Below, piece by piece: positions 1 to 8,389 of a stretch of 64,000 nucleotides of DNA. Each line of letters begins with the position of its first letter. Position 1 is the stretch's first letter. The notes beneath the pieces were generated by a model. It was given only the letters and a program-made list of their open reading frames with translations. It searched no databases and was not told where the DNA came from. The translations under genes were made by a program, and so were the position numbers. The stretch comes from Ruminococcus sp. Lineage in GTDB: Bacteria > Bacillota > Clostridia > Oscillospirales > Ruminococcaceae. The stretch covers positions 1 to 64,000 of the forward strand of contig JAFUXL010000004.1 in NCBI GenBank assembly GCA_017470905.1, given 5' to 3'.

Positions 1-141
1 TCATCCGGCTCTTCATCGAACAACACAGTATCAGGCGACTCTCCCACAACAGGCGTAAAGGACGTATCACTTCCCGTCCTCCTCTTAACTCTCGCAATTG
101 CAACGGCTTTCCGTTCAAGAAGAAAGGACGAGGACGAATAA
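1..141 (+). CDS. Wall-anchored surface protein, C-terminal fragment
   Basis: The window opens inside this gene; only the last 46 codons are present. The visible end is a Ser/Asn-rich linker, an SPTTG motif, a hydrophobic stretch of about 15-18 residues and a basic/acidic tail (RSRRKDEDE). This is the layout of a sortase sorting signal, with SPxTG in place of the canonical LPxTG. The protein ending at 2599 has the same architecture with SPKTG, so the two are probably substrates of the same sortase. The function of the missing N-terminal part cannot be inferred. A rho-independent terminator follows immediately. Confidence 0.75.
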   Translation, partial: SSGSSSNNTVSGDSPTTGVKDVSLPVLLLTLAIATAFRSRRKDEDE

Positions 142-150
142 AATAATAAA

Positions 151-181
151 AACGCTCACGTTTCGGCGTGGGCGTTTTTTT
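151..181 (+). terminator. Rho-independent terminator
   Basis: A 9-bp stem (ACGCTCACG with CGTGGGCGT, one G-T pair) around a short TTTCGG loop is followed by seven T. It ends the transcript of the truncated surface-protein gene. Confidence 0.85.
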
Positions 182-207
182 CGTAAAAAATTGTAAAAAA
201 AAGGTGC

Positions 208-236
208 TTGACAATATCAGCGAAATGGTATATAAT
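208..236 (+). promoter_or_regulatory. Sigma-A promoter of the SGNH-dockerin gene
   Basis: Perfect TTGACA (208-213) and TATAAT (231-236) with a 17-bp spacer. The predicted start near 243 gives a leader of about 80 nt that contains a small CTCCGC/GCGGAG hairpin at 279-293. Confidence 0.9.
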
Positions 237-321
237 TGACTAAGGAAATATTTCTTATCAGAAAAATAAAACTGTGTCCTCCGCAGTGCGGAGATATAAA
301 CTCATTTAGGGGGAATTGAAT

Positions 322-1614
322 TTGAAAAAACTGTTTTCGGCTCTGATGTCGGCGGCACTTGTCTTTTCATCGCTGTCAGCCGTCAGTGCTTCCGCAGAAA
401 ATTACGGTGACGGAAAAAACCTCATTGTGCTTGGCGACAGTATCGCCGCAGGCTACGGATTGTCGGACAAGGAATTTGATTACGGTCGGCTTTGTGCGGA
501 CTACCTCGGCGGAAATGTCGAAAATTATGCACATTCAGGCGATACAACGCAGGATTTGCTCGATGTTGTCGGCAATTTTTCAAGTGCGCAGAATACCGCT
601 GTCGGTCAGGCTGATGTTGTCATAATCTCCATAGGAGCGAATGACCTCATGCAGGGATTTGCAAGGAAATTCCTCAAATATGCAGTCTCGGCGGATATGC
701 TCAGTGATGAATATTCAAGCCTTACAGACGGCGATATAGATGCAATGGAAAAAATCAACGTTCTTTCCGTCAGGGATATGCTGGACGAGGATAAAATAAA
801 GGCTGCTGTCGCAAAAGACCCCCTCACCTTTGCCGCAAAGCTGAGAATAATGGGTACAGAGGTAGATGCCGAGGTGACACAGGCTTCAGTCATGCCCAAT
901 ATACAGAAAACCGTCAGCGAATTAAAGGCGATAAATCCCAATGTGCGCATAATCGTACAGACTATTTACAATCCCCTTGAATTTGAAACGGGCTATCTTG
1001 AAGCAAGTCACGGTGCGGACTATATCAGAGCCGTTGACAACGTCCGCAGAGTATTCAAGAATGTACTCAATCTTTTCAGTCAGCAGCTTAATAATATCGA
1101 GGGAATAGAAGTAGCGGATATATGCTCGGAATTTGCATCGCTTGACGAAAATTCGGCGTATTATTCGTGGTATTTCACCAATATGCAGGCGGAAAAGACG
1201 GACATTCACCCGTCACAGAAGGGTCATCTCGCAATCGCCGTCAATATTCTGAATGTAATCGGCGAAAAGAATGAGAATGGCTCAAAGCTCAGGCAGATAT
1301 ATAATTCTCTTCCCGATAAGGAGAAATATCCTGCCGCCGCACTTGCAAACTATGAGAATGTATGCGGTACATACTCCCTCGGCGATGTGAATGACGACGG
1401 AAAAATCGACTCGAACGATGCGTCCGCAATACTTAAGGAATATTCCCTTTTCTCGACCAGGAAAGATACGACCTTCACAAAGGCGCAGAAAAAATCAGCA
1501 GATATTAACAACGATGATTTCTATGATGCACGTGACGCTTCGACACTCCTGAATTACTACGGAAATATCTCAACGGTCGGAAATGATACAATTAAAAAAT
1601 ATCTGCTCAAATAA
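322..1614 (+). CDS. Secreted SGNH/GDSL hydrolase with C-terminal type-I dockerin
   Basis: Probable extracellular esterase of the SGNH/GDSL superfamily, attached to a cohesin scaffold through a dockerin. A signal peptide covers about residues 1-25 (cut after VSASA). Block I GDSIAAG has the nucleophile Ser at about 40, block III GAND lies near 105-108, and the DxxH block appears as DIHPSQKGH near 297. After about residue 350 two Ca-binding repeats begin GDVNDDGKIDSNDAS and ADINNDDFYDARDAS, which is a dockerin. The TTG at 322 was chosen over the in-frame TTG at 316 because the AGGGGG ribosome site at 308-313 then lies 8 nt upstream. A strong promoter lies at 208-236. Substrate is unknown; family members deacetylate or de-esterify polysaccharides. 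Confidence 0.85.
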   Translation: MKKLFSALMSAALVFSSLSAVSASAENYGDGKNLIVLGDSIAAGYGLSDKEFDYGRLCADYLGGNVENYAHSGDTTQDLLDVVGNFSSAQNTAVGQADVVIISIGANDLMQGFARKFLKYAVSADMLSDEYSSLTDGDIDAMEKINVLSVRDMLDEDKIKAAVAKDPLTFAAKLRIMGTEVDAEVTQASVMPNIQKTVSELKAINPNVRIIVQTIYNPLEFETGYLEASHGADYIRAVDNVRRVFKNVLNLFSQQLNNIEGIEVADICSEFASLDENSAYYSWYFTNMQAEKTDIHPSQKGHLAIAVNILNVIGEKNENGSKLRQIYNSLPDKEKYPAAALANYENVCGTYSLGDVNDDGKIDSNDASAILKEYSLFSTRKDTTFTKAQKKSADINNDDFYDARDASTLLNYYGNISTVGNDTIKKYLLK

Positions 1615-1669
1615 TGTCCGTTTTTCGCCGCCGAATACGAGTGTATAAACGGGGATTTTAAAAATAAAT

Positions 1670-1702
1670 AAGGAAACGGATATTTTCCGCCGTTCCTTTT
1701 TT
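1670..1702 (+). terminator. Rho-independent terminator
   Basis: AAGGAA-CGG pairs with CCGTTCCTT (one bulged A), followed by a T-rich stretch. It follows the SGNH-dockerin gene. Confidence 0.6.
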
Positions 1703-1792
1703 ATAGTCATAAAATGTATAAACTTGCAGTCATGCGTAATATAATACTGCATGACGGAAATTCTTTTCGGAATTTATGAGGAGTGATTATTT

Positions 1793-2599
1793 ATGAAAAA
1801 AAATCTGACAAAAATTACCGCCGCTGCTTTTGCGGCAGCAATGGCTTTAGGCACAACGGGCATTATGGCTTATGCCGATGAACCTGCCGAAGCTCCCGAT
1901 GCCGTTGTCGTTTCAGATGATACACCTGTGGAGAACCCCACCGATGTCCCCGAAGAAACCCCTACAGATGCACCCGAAGAGACCCCCACGGATGCTCCCG
2001 AGGAAACACCTACAGAGGCTCTCACGGACGCTCCCGATGATGTGACTGTTACAACCGTTACGACCGAAATCGCAGATATATCCACGCAGACAACTGCGGC
2101 AGAGCCTGTATCGGCTGAGACAACTACCGCTGCGGAGACAGACAAACAGCTCATAACCTCGGGAAAATGGCGTTCCGACAATGGTCTTTATACCTTTGAC
2201 GCAAGCAGGGCTTCGGGTTCTTTCAAGGCAAATGACGGAACAGAGAACACATTTACTTATACGCTTTCGTCCGATTACAGCGTAACCATGAACTTTGCGG
2301 GCGGTACTGCAAAGACGGGTACTCTCAATGTTGCAAATACGGGCAGCTTTTCAATAGCATGGAGTGACGGAACTTCCGAGACATTTTCAAGGGAAAGCTC
2401 CGATGAAACTGCGACAACAACCACCACAACATCAGGTAAGTCCTCGTCAAGCACGGCTAAATCTTCGAGCAGCGCACCTGCCGGCAAGACAGACTCACCT
2501 AAGACGGGCGATAATTTCCAGGCCATTCCGATTGCGGCATTTGCGCTTACAGGTGCGGCAGTATGCTTTATGTCTTTCAGAAAGAAAGATGACAAATAA
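1793..2599 (+). CDS. Cell-wall-anchored Pro/Thr-rich surface protein (SPKTG sorting signal)
   Basis: 268-residue exported protein. A signal peptide (about 1-28, ending in AYADE) leads into a low-complexity region with repeats of the type PTDAPEETPTDAPEE (about 45-80), then a Thr-rich stretch, a compact domain of about 75 residues (about 118-195, starting ITSGKWRSDNGLYTF) that I do not recognise, a Ser/Thr linker, and SPKTGD followed by a membrane segment and RKKDDK. That end matches the sorting signal at 1-141. GAGGAG at 1778-1783 sets the ATG. A partial palindrome (GTCATGC at 1729, GCATGAC at 1749) lies upstream and may be regulatory. Confidence 0.8.
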   Translation: MKKNLTKITAAAFAAAMALGTTGIMAYADEPAEAPDAVVVSDDTPVENPTDVPEETPTDAPEETPTDAPEETPTEALTDAPDDVTVTTVTTEIADISTQTTAAEPVSAETTTAAETDKQLITSGKWRSDNGLYTFDASRASGSFKANDGTENTFTYTLSSDYSVTMNFAGGTAKTGTLNVANTGSFSIAWSDGTSETFSRESSDETATTTTTTSGKSSSSTAKSSSSAPAGKTDSPKTGDNFQAIPIAAFALTGAAVCFMSFRKKDDK

Positions 2600-2614
2600 T
2601 TTGTATTTTGTCCT

Positions 2615-2650
2615 TGTCTCCCCGTTTTCGGCGGGGGGACATTTTTATTT
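2615..2650 (+). terminator. Rho-independent terminator, part of a dispersed hairpin repeat
   Basis: GTCTCCCCG pairs with CGGGGGGAC, followed by ATTTTTATTT. The flanks (ATTTTGTCCTTG before, TTGTATTATCAC after) match the hairpin repeat at 30925-31050, so a copy of that family serves here as terminator. Confidence 0.75.
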
Positions 2651-2734
2651 GTATTATCACGGATAATTTTAAATCTGTTCAACCACGGTTTGTTCTTTAA
2701 GGTGCTGTATCTGCATATAATTTATAAAAAACAG

Positions 2735-2800
2735 AAAACCATGCATAATCTGTGTCTCTCCGCCGCAGGCGGAGGGATATGTAATATAAAAATTTATATC
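2735..2800 (+). repeat. Dispersed GC-hairpin repeat, variant copy
   Basis: A perfect hairpin CTCCGCC-GCA-GGCGGAG lies at 2759-2775, preceded by ATGCATAATCTGTG. It belongs to the same family as the copies at 30925, 36531, 36615 and 59949, and sits in the leader of yabP. Confidence 0.6.
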
Positions 2801-2823
2801 TGCAAAAAAACGGAGGTATCACC

Positions 2824-3102
2824 ATGCAGGAAAAAACTGTGCAGAAAAACCAGAGCATTATCCTCGAAAACAGAAAAACTCTCACTATATCGGGAATAAC
2901 AGATGTTGACAGCTTTGACGAGAAAACCGTATGTCTCTATACCCAGCTTGGAGAACTGACCATTCAGGGAAAGGATTTGCATATCGACTCCATGAGCGTC
3001 GAAACGGGCGATATGACCGTAACGGGCGATATATGGGCGATGATTTACGGCGATAAGGATAAAAAATCCCCCGTTTCCGCCCTCGGGAGACTTTTCAGAT
3101 GA
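2824..3102 (+). CDS. yabP: Sporulation protein YabP
   Basis: 92-residue YabP family protein, needed for spore cortex/coat assembly in Bacillus. The body has the family pattern of short beta segments: ENRKTLTISGITDVDSFDE, then LYTQLGELTIQGKDLHI and a late LSVETG-like segment. The GGAGG ribosome site lies before ATG 2824. The gene overlaps yabQ by 4 bp (ATGA at 3099-3102), so the two are translationally coupled. The gene order yabP-yabQ-divIC-yabR is the conserved Bacillus/Clostridium order, which supports the call. Confidence 0.9.
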   Translation: MQEKTVQKNQSIILENRKTLTISGITDVDSFDEKTVCLYTQLGELTIQGKDLHIDSMSVETGDMTVTGDIWAMIYGDKDKKSPVSALGRLFR

Positions 3103-3665
3103 ATGTACCCGAAACATTTTTTTCCGTCAGCGAGGAGCTTGTGCTTTTCGGAATATCCTGCCTTGCCGGTGCGGCAATCGGCATATTTTACGATGTTTTC
3201 AGAGTAATCAGGATTATTTTTCCGCATAACCATATATTGATTATGATAGAGGATATAATATTCCTGCTGTGCTATGCGGTTTTTGCAATGGCATTCTCCT
3301 CGGCGGCTGTCAGGGGCGAAATGAGAGGATATTATATACTCGGAAATGCAATCGGTTTTGTTATATATCTTTTCACTGTGGGGAATGTCGTGACCGAAGC
3401 AATAAGAAAATTATTTTTACTAATAAAAAGAGCTTTTTTGTTTATTACCTGCCCTTTTCGTGCGGCTTTTGCAGTTATATGTAAAAAACTAAGTGTTAAA
3501 TTTGTGGGAAATTCCAAACTTTCTCCAAAGTCTGCAAAAAATTTAAATTTGCTATTGCTAAAACCATATCATTTGTTGTATAATAAAATGGAGAATAATA
3601 AGAAAAGGAACGTGACAGACCTTGGCATCAAAAAAAAGGAAAAAACAGAGAAAAGTAAGCCTTAA
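3099..3665 (+). CDS. yabQ: Spore cortex biosynthesis protein YabQ
   Basis: 188-residue membrane protein, required for cortex formation in Bacillus. The N-terminal half carries three to four hydrophobic segments (about 10-30, 48-68, 78-105). A family hallmark is visible near residue 22: GAAIGIFYDVFRVIR. The C-terminal third is basic and probably cytoplasmic. It begins inside the yabP stop codon and overlaps the start of divIC by 44 bp, so the three genes form one operon. Confidence 0.88.
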   Translation: MNVPETFFSVSEELVLFGISCLAGAAIGIFYDVFRVIRIIFPHNHILIMIEDIIFLLCYAVFAMAFSSAAVRGEMRGYYILGNAIGFVIYLFTVGNVVTEAIRKLFLLIKRAFLFITCPFRAAFAVICKKLSVKFVGNSKLSPKSAKNLNLLLLKPYHLLYNKMENNKKRNVTDLGIKKKEKTEKSKP

Positions 3666-3963
3666 AAAAAATAAGCCCGAAAAGAAAGGTCTGTTCAACC
3701 GCAAACTCGTTTACCTTGCAGCCGCCGCCTCTGTCGTGGTCTGTACCGTGCTTTTTATTACAACCTCCAGAGACTGCCGTGTAAAGTACAGCGAGGCTGA
3801 ACTCATAAAAGAACAGATAAGCAGCTACGAAAAGGAAAACGAAAAGCTTCAGAAAATACTCGACAGCGATGATATGTCCGAATATATGGAGCAGGTTGCC
3901 CTCGAAAAATACGGGTACGCTTACCCCGATGAGAGAAGATTTTACGAAACGTCAAGAGATTGA
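3622..3963 (+). CDS. divIC: Septum formation initiator, DivIC/FtsB family
   Basis: 113-residue bitopic membrane protein of the divisome. A Lys-rich cytoplasmic N-terminus (about 1-28) precedes one membrane helix (about 30-47) and an extracellular coiled coil (about 55-85), with the conserved end ALEKYGYAYPDE typical of the family. Translation starts at TTG 3622, inside the end of yabQ; AAGGAA lies 12 nt upstream. Together with FtsL and DivIB, DivIC bridges early and late division proteins. The position next to yabQ and an S1-domain gene is conserved in Firmicutes. Confidence 0.88.
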   Translation: MASKKRKKQRKVSLKKNKPEKKGLFNRKLVYLAAAASVVVCTVLFITTSRDCRVKYSEAELIKEQISSYEKENEKLQKILDSDDMSEYMEQVALEKYGYAYPDERRFYETSRD

Positions 3964-4002
3964 TTTTTGAGCAAAAGAAATTTAAAAGGAGATAAATTCA
4001 AT

Positions 4003-4443
4003 ATGCAGTTGGAAATCGGAAAAATTTATAACGGCAAGGTTAAGGGAATTACACAGTACGGCGCATTTGTCGATATTGACGGCGGCGGTACGGGTATGGT
4101 ACATATTTCCGAAATCGCAAATACCTTTGTCAATGAGATAAGAGACCACCTCACGGAAAATCAGGAGGTAAGGGTCAAGGTCATAGGCATTAACGATGCG
4201 GGAAAGGTGAGCCTTTCAATTAAAAAGGCTCTTGCAGACGGCGAGGAAGCTCCTGCACAGCACAAGAACTCCGGCAGGAACGAACAGAAGCCCAAGCCCA
4301 ATATCTGGAAGCCCAAGAAAACCATACCACAGTCGGAGATGACATTCGAGGATATGATGTCGCATTTCAAGCAGACGAGTGAGGAGCGTATGTGCGACCT
4401 CAAGAGAAGTACCGACCGCAAAAACAAAACAAGAAGAAAATAA
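4003..4443 (+). CDS. yabR: S1 domain RNA-binding protein (YabR/GSP13-like)
   Basis: 146-residue cytoplasmic protein. One S1 RNA-binding domain fills the first 75 residues, with typical segments GKVKGITQYGAFVDIDGG, GMVHISEIA and VKVIGINDAGKVSLSIK. The C-terminal half is basic and Pro/Lys-rich. AAGGAG at 3986-3991 supports the ATG at 4003 over an upstream TTG at 3967. It follows divIC by about 40 bp, as yabR does in Bacillus; relatives associate with ribosomes. The next gene has its own promoter. Confidence 0.85.
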   Translation: MQLEIGKIYNGKVKGITQYGAFVDIDGGGTGMVHISEIANTFVNEIRDHLTENQEVRVKVIGINDAGKVSLSIKKALADGEEAPAQHKNSGRNEQKPKPNIWKPKKTIPQSEMTFEDMMSHFKQTSEERMCDLKRSTDRKNKTRRK

Positions 4444-4507
4444 TCTCTTTTATGCATTATGCACAAAAACATGGAATTATATTTTCTGAAATTTTTGCGC
4501 AGCGGTC

Positions 4508-4536
4508 TTGAAATGTTTTCGCCTTTATGCTATAAT
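4508..4536 (+). promoter_or_regulatory. Promoter of secG
   Basis: TTGAAA (4508-4513), 17-bp spacer, TATAAT (4531-4536) with a TGC extended -10. The resulting leader of about 160 nt contains an AT-rich repeat and copy A of the leader hairpin element. Confidence 0.75.
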
Positions 4537-4550
4537 TAAAAAGCCAAGCG

Positions 4551-4585
4551 TAATGTGTAATTCATAATTCATAATTATAATTATC
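4551..4585. repeat. AT-rich CATAATTCATAATT repeat
   Basis: Iterated TTCATAATTCATAATTAT, one of at least twelve intergenic copies. It directly precedes leader hairpin copy A. Confidence 0.7.
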
Positions 4586-4590
4586 AAGAG

Positions 4591-4690
4591 GAAAATTTGC
4601 ACCTTGCACTGGGAGTGAATGAAGCGCAGCGTAATGAACGAAAGTGCAAGCCCCAAAGTGCAAATTTGACGATTTTAAATAGATTTTAAA
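4591..4690 (+). repeat. Leader hairpin element, copy A (before secG)
   Basis: Outer stem AAATTTGCAC (4593-4602) pairs perfectly with GTGCAAATTT (4658-4667). Inner stem CTTGCACT (4603-4610) pairs with AGTGCAAG (4643-4650) and encloses a 32-nt loop starting GGGAGTGAAT. The tail GACGATTTTAAAT runs to the ribosome site AGGAGG of secG. The sense orientation matches the gene. Six further copies in the window have the same loop length but different, still complementary stems. Confidence 0.85.
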
Positions 4691-4703
4691 TAGGAGGTCT
4701 AAT

Positions 4704-4964
4704 ATGTCAATACTTGAAATTGTTGGAGGAGCTGTTCTTCTTGTCGTTTGCCTTGCTGTTATAGTACTCTGTCTTTCTCAGGACCAGAAATCACAGGACA
4801 GCATGACAGCGGCTCTCACGGGTGCGAGTACAGACTCTTTCTACGGAAAGAACGAGGGCAGGTCTAAGGAGGCTATCCTCAATAAGATTACAAGGGTTCT
4901 CGGAATAATTCTCTTTGTAGTTGTTCTCGCTGTAAATATCGTCCCAATCTTCACAGAAAAGTAA
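4704..4964 (+). CDS. secG: Preprotein translocase subunit SecG
   Basis: 86-residue membrane protein with two hydrophobic helices (about 4-23 and 64-83) separated by a polar loop containing the family-typical SQDQKSQDSMTAALTG and a glycine/serine stretch. SecG stabilises the SecYE channel during SecA-driven export. TAGGAGG sits 6 nt before the ATG. The gene is monocistronic: its own promoter and structured leader lie upstream and a strong terminator follows. In many Firmicutes secG lies next to rnr, as here. Confidence 0.9.
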   Translation: MSILEIVGGAVLLVVCLAVIVLCLSQDQKSQDSMTAALTGASTDSFYGKNEGRSKEAILNKITRVLGIILFVVVLAVNIVPIFTEK

Positions 4965-4969
4965 GATAC

Positions 4970-4999
4970 AGCCCCGTGACAAGCGTCATGGGGCTTTTT
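4970..4999 (+). terminator. Rho-independent terminator of secG
   Basis: AGCCCCGTGAC pairs with GTCATGGGGCT (one G-T), followed by TTTTT. Confidence 0.85.
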
Positions 5000-5055
5000 A
5001 AAATCATCTCTGCGCTGTCGGCGGGAGTGAATGTCAAAATTAAAGAGGTGAAAGA

Positions 5056-7218
5056 ATGTCAAAGAAAAAAAACACACCCAAAAAGCTTAAAAACGATGCC
5101 GTAACGGTCGAAAGCTATAAGAATAAAATCATCACTTTCCTTAAAACCTACAAGAAAAAATTAATGCCGGTCAACGAACTCGAAACCAAGTGCAGGACAC
5201 ATAAATCGGGTCACGAGAATTTCGCACTTGCATTCGATGAACTGAGAACGGACGGCATAGTCACCGTCAGAAAGGGCATGAAAGCCGCACTCTGTTCGAG
5301 AATGGGTCTGCGTGTCGGTGAGATTACCCGTCTCAGCCGTACTTTCGGTTTTGCTGTGACAGATGACGGCACGGAATATTTTATCCCCGGAAAGTGTATG
5401 CTCGGCGCAATGCCCGGAGACAGGGTATTAATATCGGATATTGTTTCCCGTTCGGGAGAGCCGGAGGGAGAAGTCGAGGATATTATAAAATTCGGCAGCT
5501 CAACTCTTACGGGAAGAATAGAATACGCTGACGGCGGACTGTATCTCGTTCCCGACAAGGCTTCACGAAATCATATAATAATAGTAAAAGCCGAAAGCAT
5601 ACCCTACAATGAGGGCGATAAAGTCCTTGCCGAAATCATCTACAGAGGAAAACGCCATGCGGAACACAGGGTTAAAATCATTTCGGTTTTCGGAAGCTCG
5701 GAGCTTGCGTCCTCCTGCGCCATGTCGATATTGTGCGAACACGGTGCGCCCGATGAATTTCCCGATGATGTTCTGAAAGAGGCGAGAAAAATCTCCGAGG
5801 GGGGTGTTCAGGAATATAATTTCAATAACCGCAGAGATTTGAGACATCTGCCCATATTTACAATAGACGGCGCAGACTCGAAAGACCTCGATGACGCAAT
5901 ATCCGTTGAAAAGACGGACAGCGGCTATCTGCTGGGCGTTCATATCGCAGATGTATCCCATTATGTCAAAGGCAACAGCGCACTCGACAAAGAGGCTCTG
6001 AAGCGTGGTACAAGCATTTACTATGCGGACAAGGTCATTCCCATGCTCCCGAAAGAGCTTTCAAACGGCATATGTTCATTAAATCCGAACGAGGACAGGC
6101 TAACGCTCTCATGCCTTGCGGAGCTTTCGCCGCAGGGGGATATTCTCTCGTATCATTTCTGCAAGAGCGTAATAAAATCGAGGGTAAAGGGCGTTTATTC
6201 GGAGATAAATTCAATTCTTGACGGAAAACAGCCCCCCGAATTAAATCTTAAATACAATGCTGTCATGAATGAGATACCGCTTATAAATGAGCTTGCGGAT
6301 ATTTTAATCGCAAAGAGAAAACGCAGACAAACTCCCGAAATAGAAACTGTTGAAAGCAGACTAATCATAGACGATAACGGAATATGCACCGATGTTCAGC
6401 CGAGGGAGAGGGGAAAAGCAGAGCGTATCATTGAGGAATTTATGCTTACTGCAAATGAAGCCGCCGCAAGACTTGCAAGGGAAAAGAAAGTGCCGTTCGT
6501 ATACCGTGTACACGAAGTTCCCCCCGAAGAGAAAACAGCAGCACTCTGCCGCACACTTGTCGGAATAGGTGTTGAATATCCGCATTTCACGGAGTTTAAG
6601 CCTGCCCATGCCGCACAGATACTCGAAAACGCAAGGGGTACGGATAAATTCGAGGCGGTCAATATGATGGTTCTGCGTTCAATGTCAAAGGCGCAGTATT
6701 CGGAAGAGTCTCTCGGACATTTCGGGCTTGCGCTCGATGATTATGCGCATTTCACCTCTCCGATAAGACGTTATCCCGATTTGGCAATACACAGGATAAT
6801 AACGGATATTCTCGCAGGCTACGACAACACATGGCTCAGCAAGAGATATTCGGGATTTGCCGCAAATGCCGCAGAGCGTTCGTCTGCCGCAGAGGTCAGA
6901 GCCGTGACCATAGAGAGAGAATGTGAGGACTGCTACAAAGCCGAATATATGAAACAGCATATCGGCGAAAGCTTTTCCGCAAGAATATCGGGAGTTACTG
7001 AATTTGGATTTTACGCACAGCTCCCGAATACGGTTGAGGGGCTTGTGCATATAAGAACTCTGCCCGAAGGGGAATATGACTATTCGGAACCCGTTTCGCT
7101 TACCGAAAAATTCAGCGGTGTTTCGTATACTCTCGGACAGACTGTACAGGTACTCTGCGCCGCCGTGAATGTCAGTGAGGGAACTGTCGATTTTGTTCTT
7201 GATAATGATGATGAATGA
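5056..7218 (+). CDS. rnr: Ribonuclease R
   Basis: 720-residue 3'-5' exoribonuclease that degrades structured RNA. Domain order is complete: basic N-terminus with helix-turn-helix-like region (about 15-80), cold-shock OB domains (about 85-225), catalytic RNB domain (about 265-590) with the metal-binding Asp cluster in FTIDGADSKDLDDAIS, and C-terminal S1 domain (about 640-715, ISGVTEFGFYAQLPN). AGAGGTGA lies before the ATG. The neighbouring secG upstream is the common arrangement; smpB, often next, is absent. It overlaps the next lipoprotein's ribosome site, suggesting coupling. Confidence 0.93.
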   Translation: MSKKKNTPKKLKNDAVTVESYKNKIITFLKTYKKKLMPVNELETKCRTHKSGHENFALAFDELRTDGIVTVRKGMKAALCSRMGLRVGEITRLSRTFGFAVTDDGTEYFIPGKCMLGAMPGDRVLISDIVSRSGEPEGEVEDIIKFGSSTLTGRIEYADGGLYLVPDKASRNHIIIVKAESIPYNEGDKVLAEIIYRGKRHAEHRVKIISVFGSSELASSCAMSILCEHGAPDEFPDDVLKEARKISEGGVQEYNFNNRRDLRHLPIFTIDGADSKDLDDAISVEKTDSGYLLGVHIADVSHYVKGNSALDKEALKRGTSIYYADKVIPMLPKELSNGICSLNPNEDRLTLSCLAELSPQGDILSYHFCKSVIKSRVKGVYSEINSILDGKQPPELNLKYNAVMNEIPLINELADILIAKRKRRQTPEIETVESRLIIDDNGICTDVQPRERGKAERIIEEFMLTANEAAARLAREKKVPFVYRVHEVPPEEKTAALCRTLVGIGVEYPHFTEFKPAHAAQILENARGTDKFEAVNMMVLRSMSKAQYSEESLGHFGLALDDYAHFTSPIRRYPDLAIHRIITDILAGYDNTWLSKRYSGFAANAAERSSAAEVRAVTIERECEDCYKAEYMKQHIGESFSARISGVTEFGFYAQLPNTVEGLVHIRTLPEGEYDYSEPVSLTEKFSGVSYTLGQTVQVLCAAVNVSEGTVDFVLDNDDE

Positions 7219-7229
7219 GGAGATATGGT

Positions 7230-8084
7230 ATGAGGAAAATAACTGCCTTTTCTGTGATTTTGCTTGCGTGTTCGGTATTTTCGGGCTGTTCGGAGGTTAA
7301 AAGCACGGGCTTTGCGGGAGTTGTGCCGCAGGAAACGACACAGACCGTTTCAAATGATGATATTATTCGGACGGAAACCGAAAGCGTTGCCGCAGCGGAT
7401 ATTCCCGTCACTTCTGCCGAAGAAACAGAAGATGCGGAGGTGACTTCCGTATCCGCAGAAAAGGAGCTTGCAGACCCGAATTTAATGTCTGTTCCCGATA
7501 AAATCCCCGTTCCGAATATCGAGGGGGATAACCGTGATGATTATGACAGCATAGAGGTCGATGACAACGGCGCAGTAGTCGTCAGTAATGATGTGTCGTC
7601 AATGTCGGATGATGAACTCAGAGCCGCCGCACAGTCGCTTTATGAGTCGGCATGCAAAACCGAATGGAGCTATACGGTCGGCTCTCCTTATGCAATAAAT
7701 TACGATGAAAGCGTAGAAAATGACCTCGGCTGGAAGTATTATATGATAATCACGGACGGCATAAACTCAATCGAGGACGTTGAAAGGGATTATTACAAGG
7801 TTTTCAGTCATAAATATCCCAATGCGCTGAACGAGACTTTTATGGAGTTGGGCGGTCATGTGTATGTTCTGAACGGTTCGAGGGGTACTAATATATTCTA
7901 TCTCAAATCGGAAATAACAAGTATTGATTTCAGGGGCGATGATGAAATAACGTTCACGGTAACAAGCTATTATGACGGCTCGCCCTATGACGACTCGGGG
8001 TCTTATGAGGACAGTGCAGAATTTTCAATGGTGCTTGACGAGGACGGAACATGGAAAGCAGGAAAATTCCGACTTCCTTATTAA
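7230..8084 (+). CDS. Predicted lipoprotein of unknown function
   Basis: 284-residue lipoprotein. The signal peptide ends in a lipobox (SVFSGC, Cys about 20), followed by a Thr/Glu-rich linker to about residue 105 and a folded domain of about 170 residues (from about MSDDELRAAAQSLYESACK) that I do not recognise. GAGGAG at 7218-7223 favours the ATG at 7230 over one at 7215. The small spacing to rnr suggests co-transcription. A terminator follows at 8114. Confidence 0.7.
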   Translation: MRKITAFSVILLACSVFSGCSEVKSTGFAGVVPQETTQTVSNDDIIRTETESVAAADIPVTSAEETEDAEVTSVSAEKELADPNLMSVPDKIPVPNIEGDNRDDYDSIEVDDNGAVVVSNDVSSMSDDELRAAAQSLYESACKTEWSYTVGSPYAINYDESVENDLGWKYYMIITDGINSIEDVERDYYKVFSHKYPNALNETFMELGGHVYVLNGSRGTNIFYLKSEITSIDFRGDDEITFTVTSYYDGSPYDDSGSYEDSAEFSMVLDEDGTWKAGKFRLPY

Positions 8085-8110
8085 TGCATAATTCATAATT
8101 CATAATTATT
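8083..8110. repeat. AT-rich CATAATTCATAATT repeat
   Basis: TAATGCATAATTCATAAT-type sequence overlapping the stop codon of the upstream lipoprotein; a shorter inverted copy lies at 8166-8184. Confidence 0.65.
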
Positions 8111-8113
8111 TTT

Positions 8114-8141
8114 ATGGCGGTCTTTGACCGCCATTTTTTTA
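8114..8141 (+). terminator. Rho-independent terminator
   Basis: ATGGCGGTC-TTT-GACCGCCAT, perfect 9-bp stem, then seven T. It ends the rnr-lipoprotein unit. Confidence 0.9.
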
Positions 8142-8345
8142 TTTGGTTTTGCCGCAGGGGAAACTGATTATGAATTATGAATTGTTGTTAATCTAATGCA
8201 ACAAAAATAAAATTTTTTTAGGTTTACAAAAGCAAACTTTATTAATATCTATATGATTTAAGGTGTTATTTTTACCGTATATAATCGAAAATTTGTAATA
8301 AATATAGCTTATCCGACTAAAAATAAAGTTGTAACCGTTTTGTTA

Positions 8346-8375
8346 TTGACTTTTGGTCGTGTTTGATGTTATAAT
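8346..8375 (+). promoter_or_regulatory. Promoter of the iron operon
   Basis: TTGACT (8346-8351), 18-bp spacer, TATAAT (8370-8375) with a TGT extended -10. The predicted start at about 8382 places both downstream inverted repeats in the early transcribed region, as expected for a repressor roadblock. Confidence 0.8.
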
Positions 8376-8389
8376 TCTCTTTGGAAATG

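Noticed and set aside
1870..2181. Reverse-strand Ser/Val-rich reading frame
   Set aside because: It comes from the PTDAPEE repeats of the wall-anchored protein read backwards.
5023..5033. GGGAGTGAATG before rnr, like the start of the leader-element loop
   Set aside because: No matching stems or the rest of the 32-nt loop are present; an 11-base match alone is likely chance or a very old remnant.
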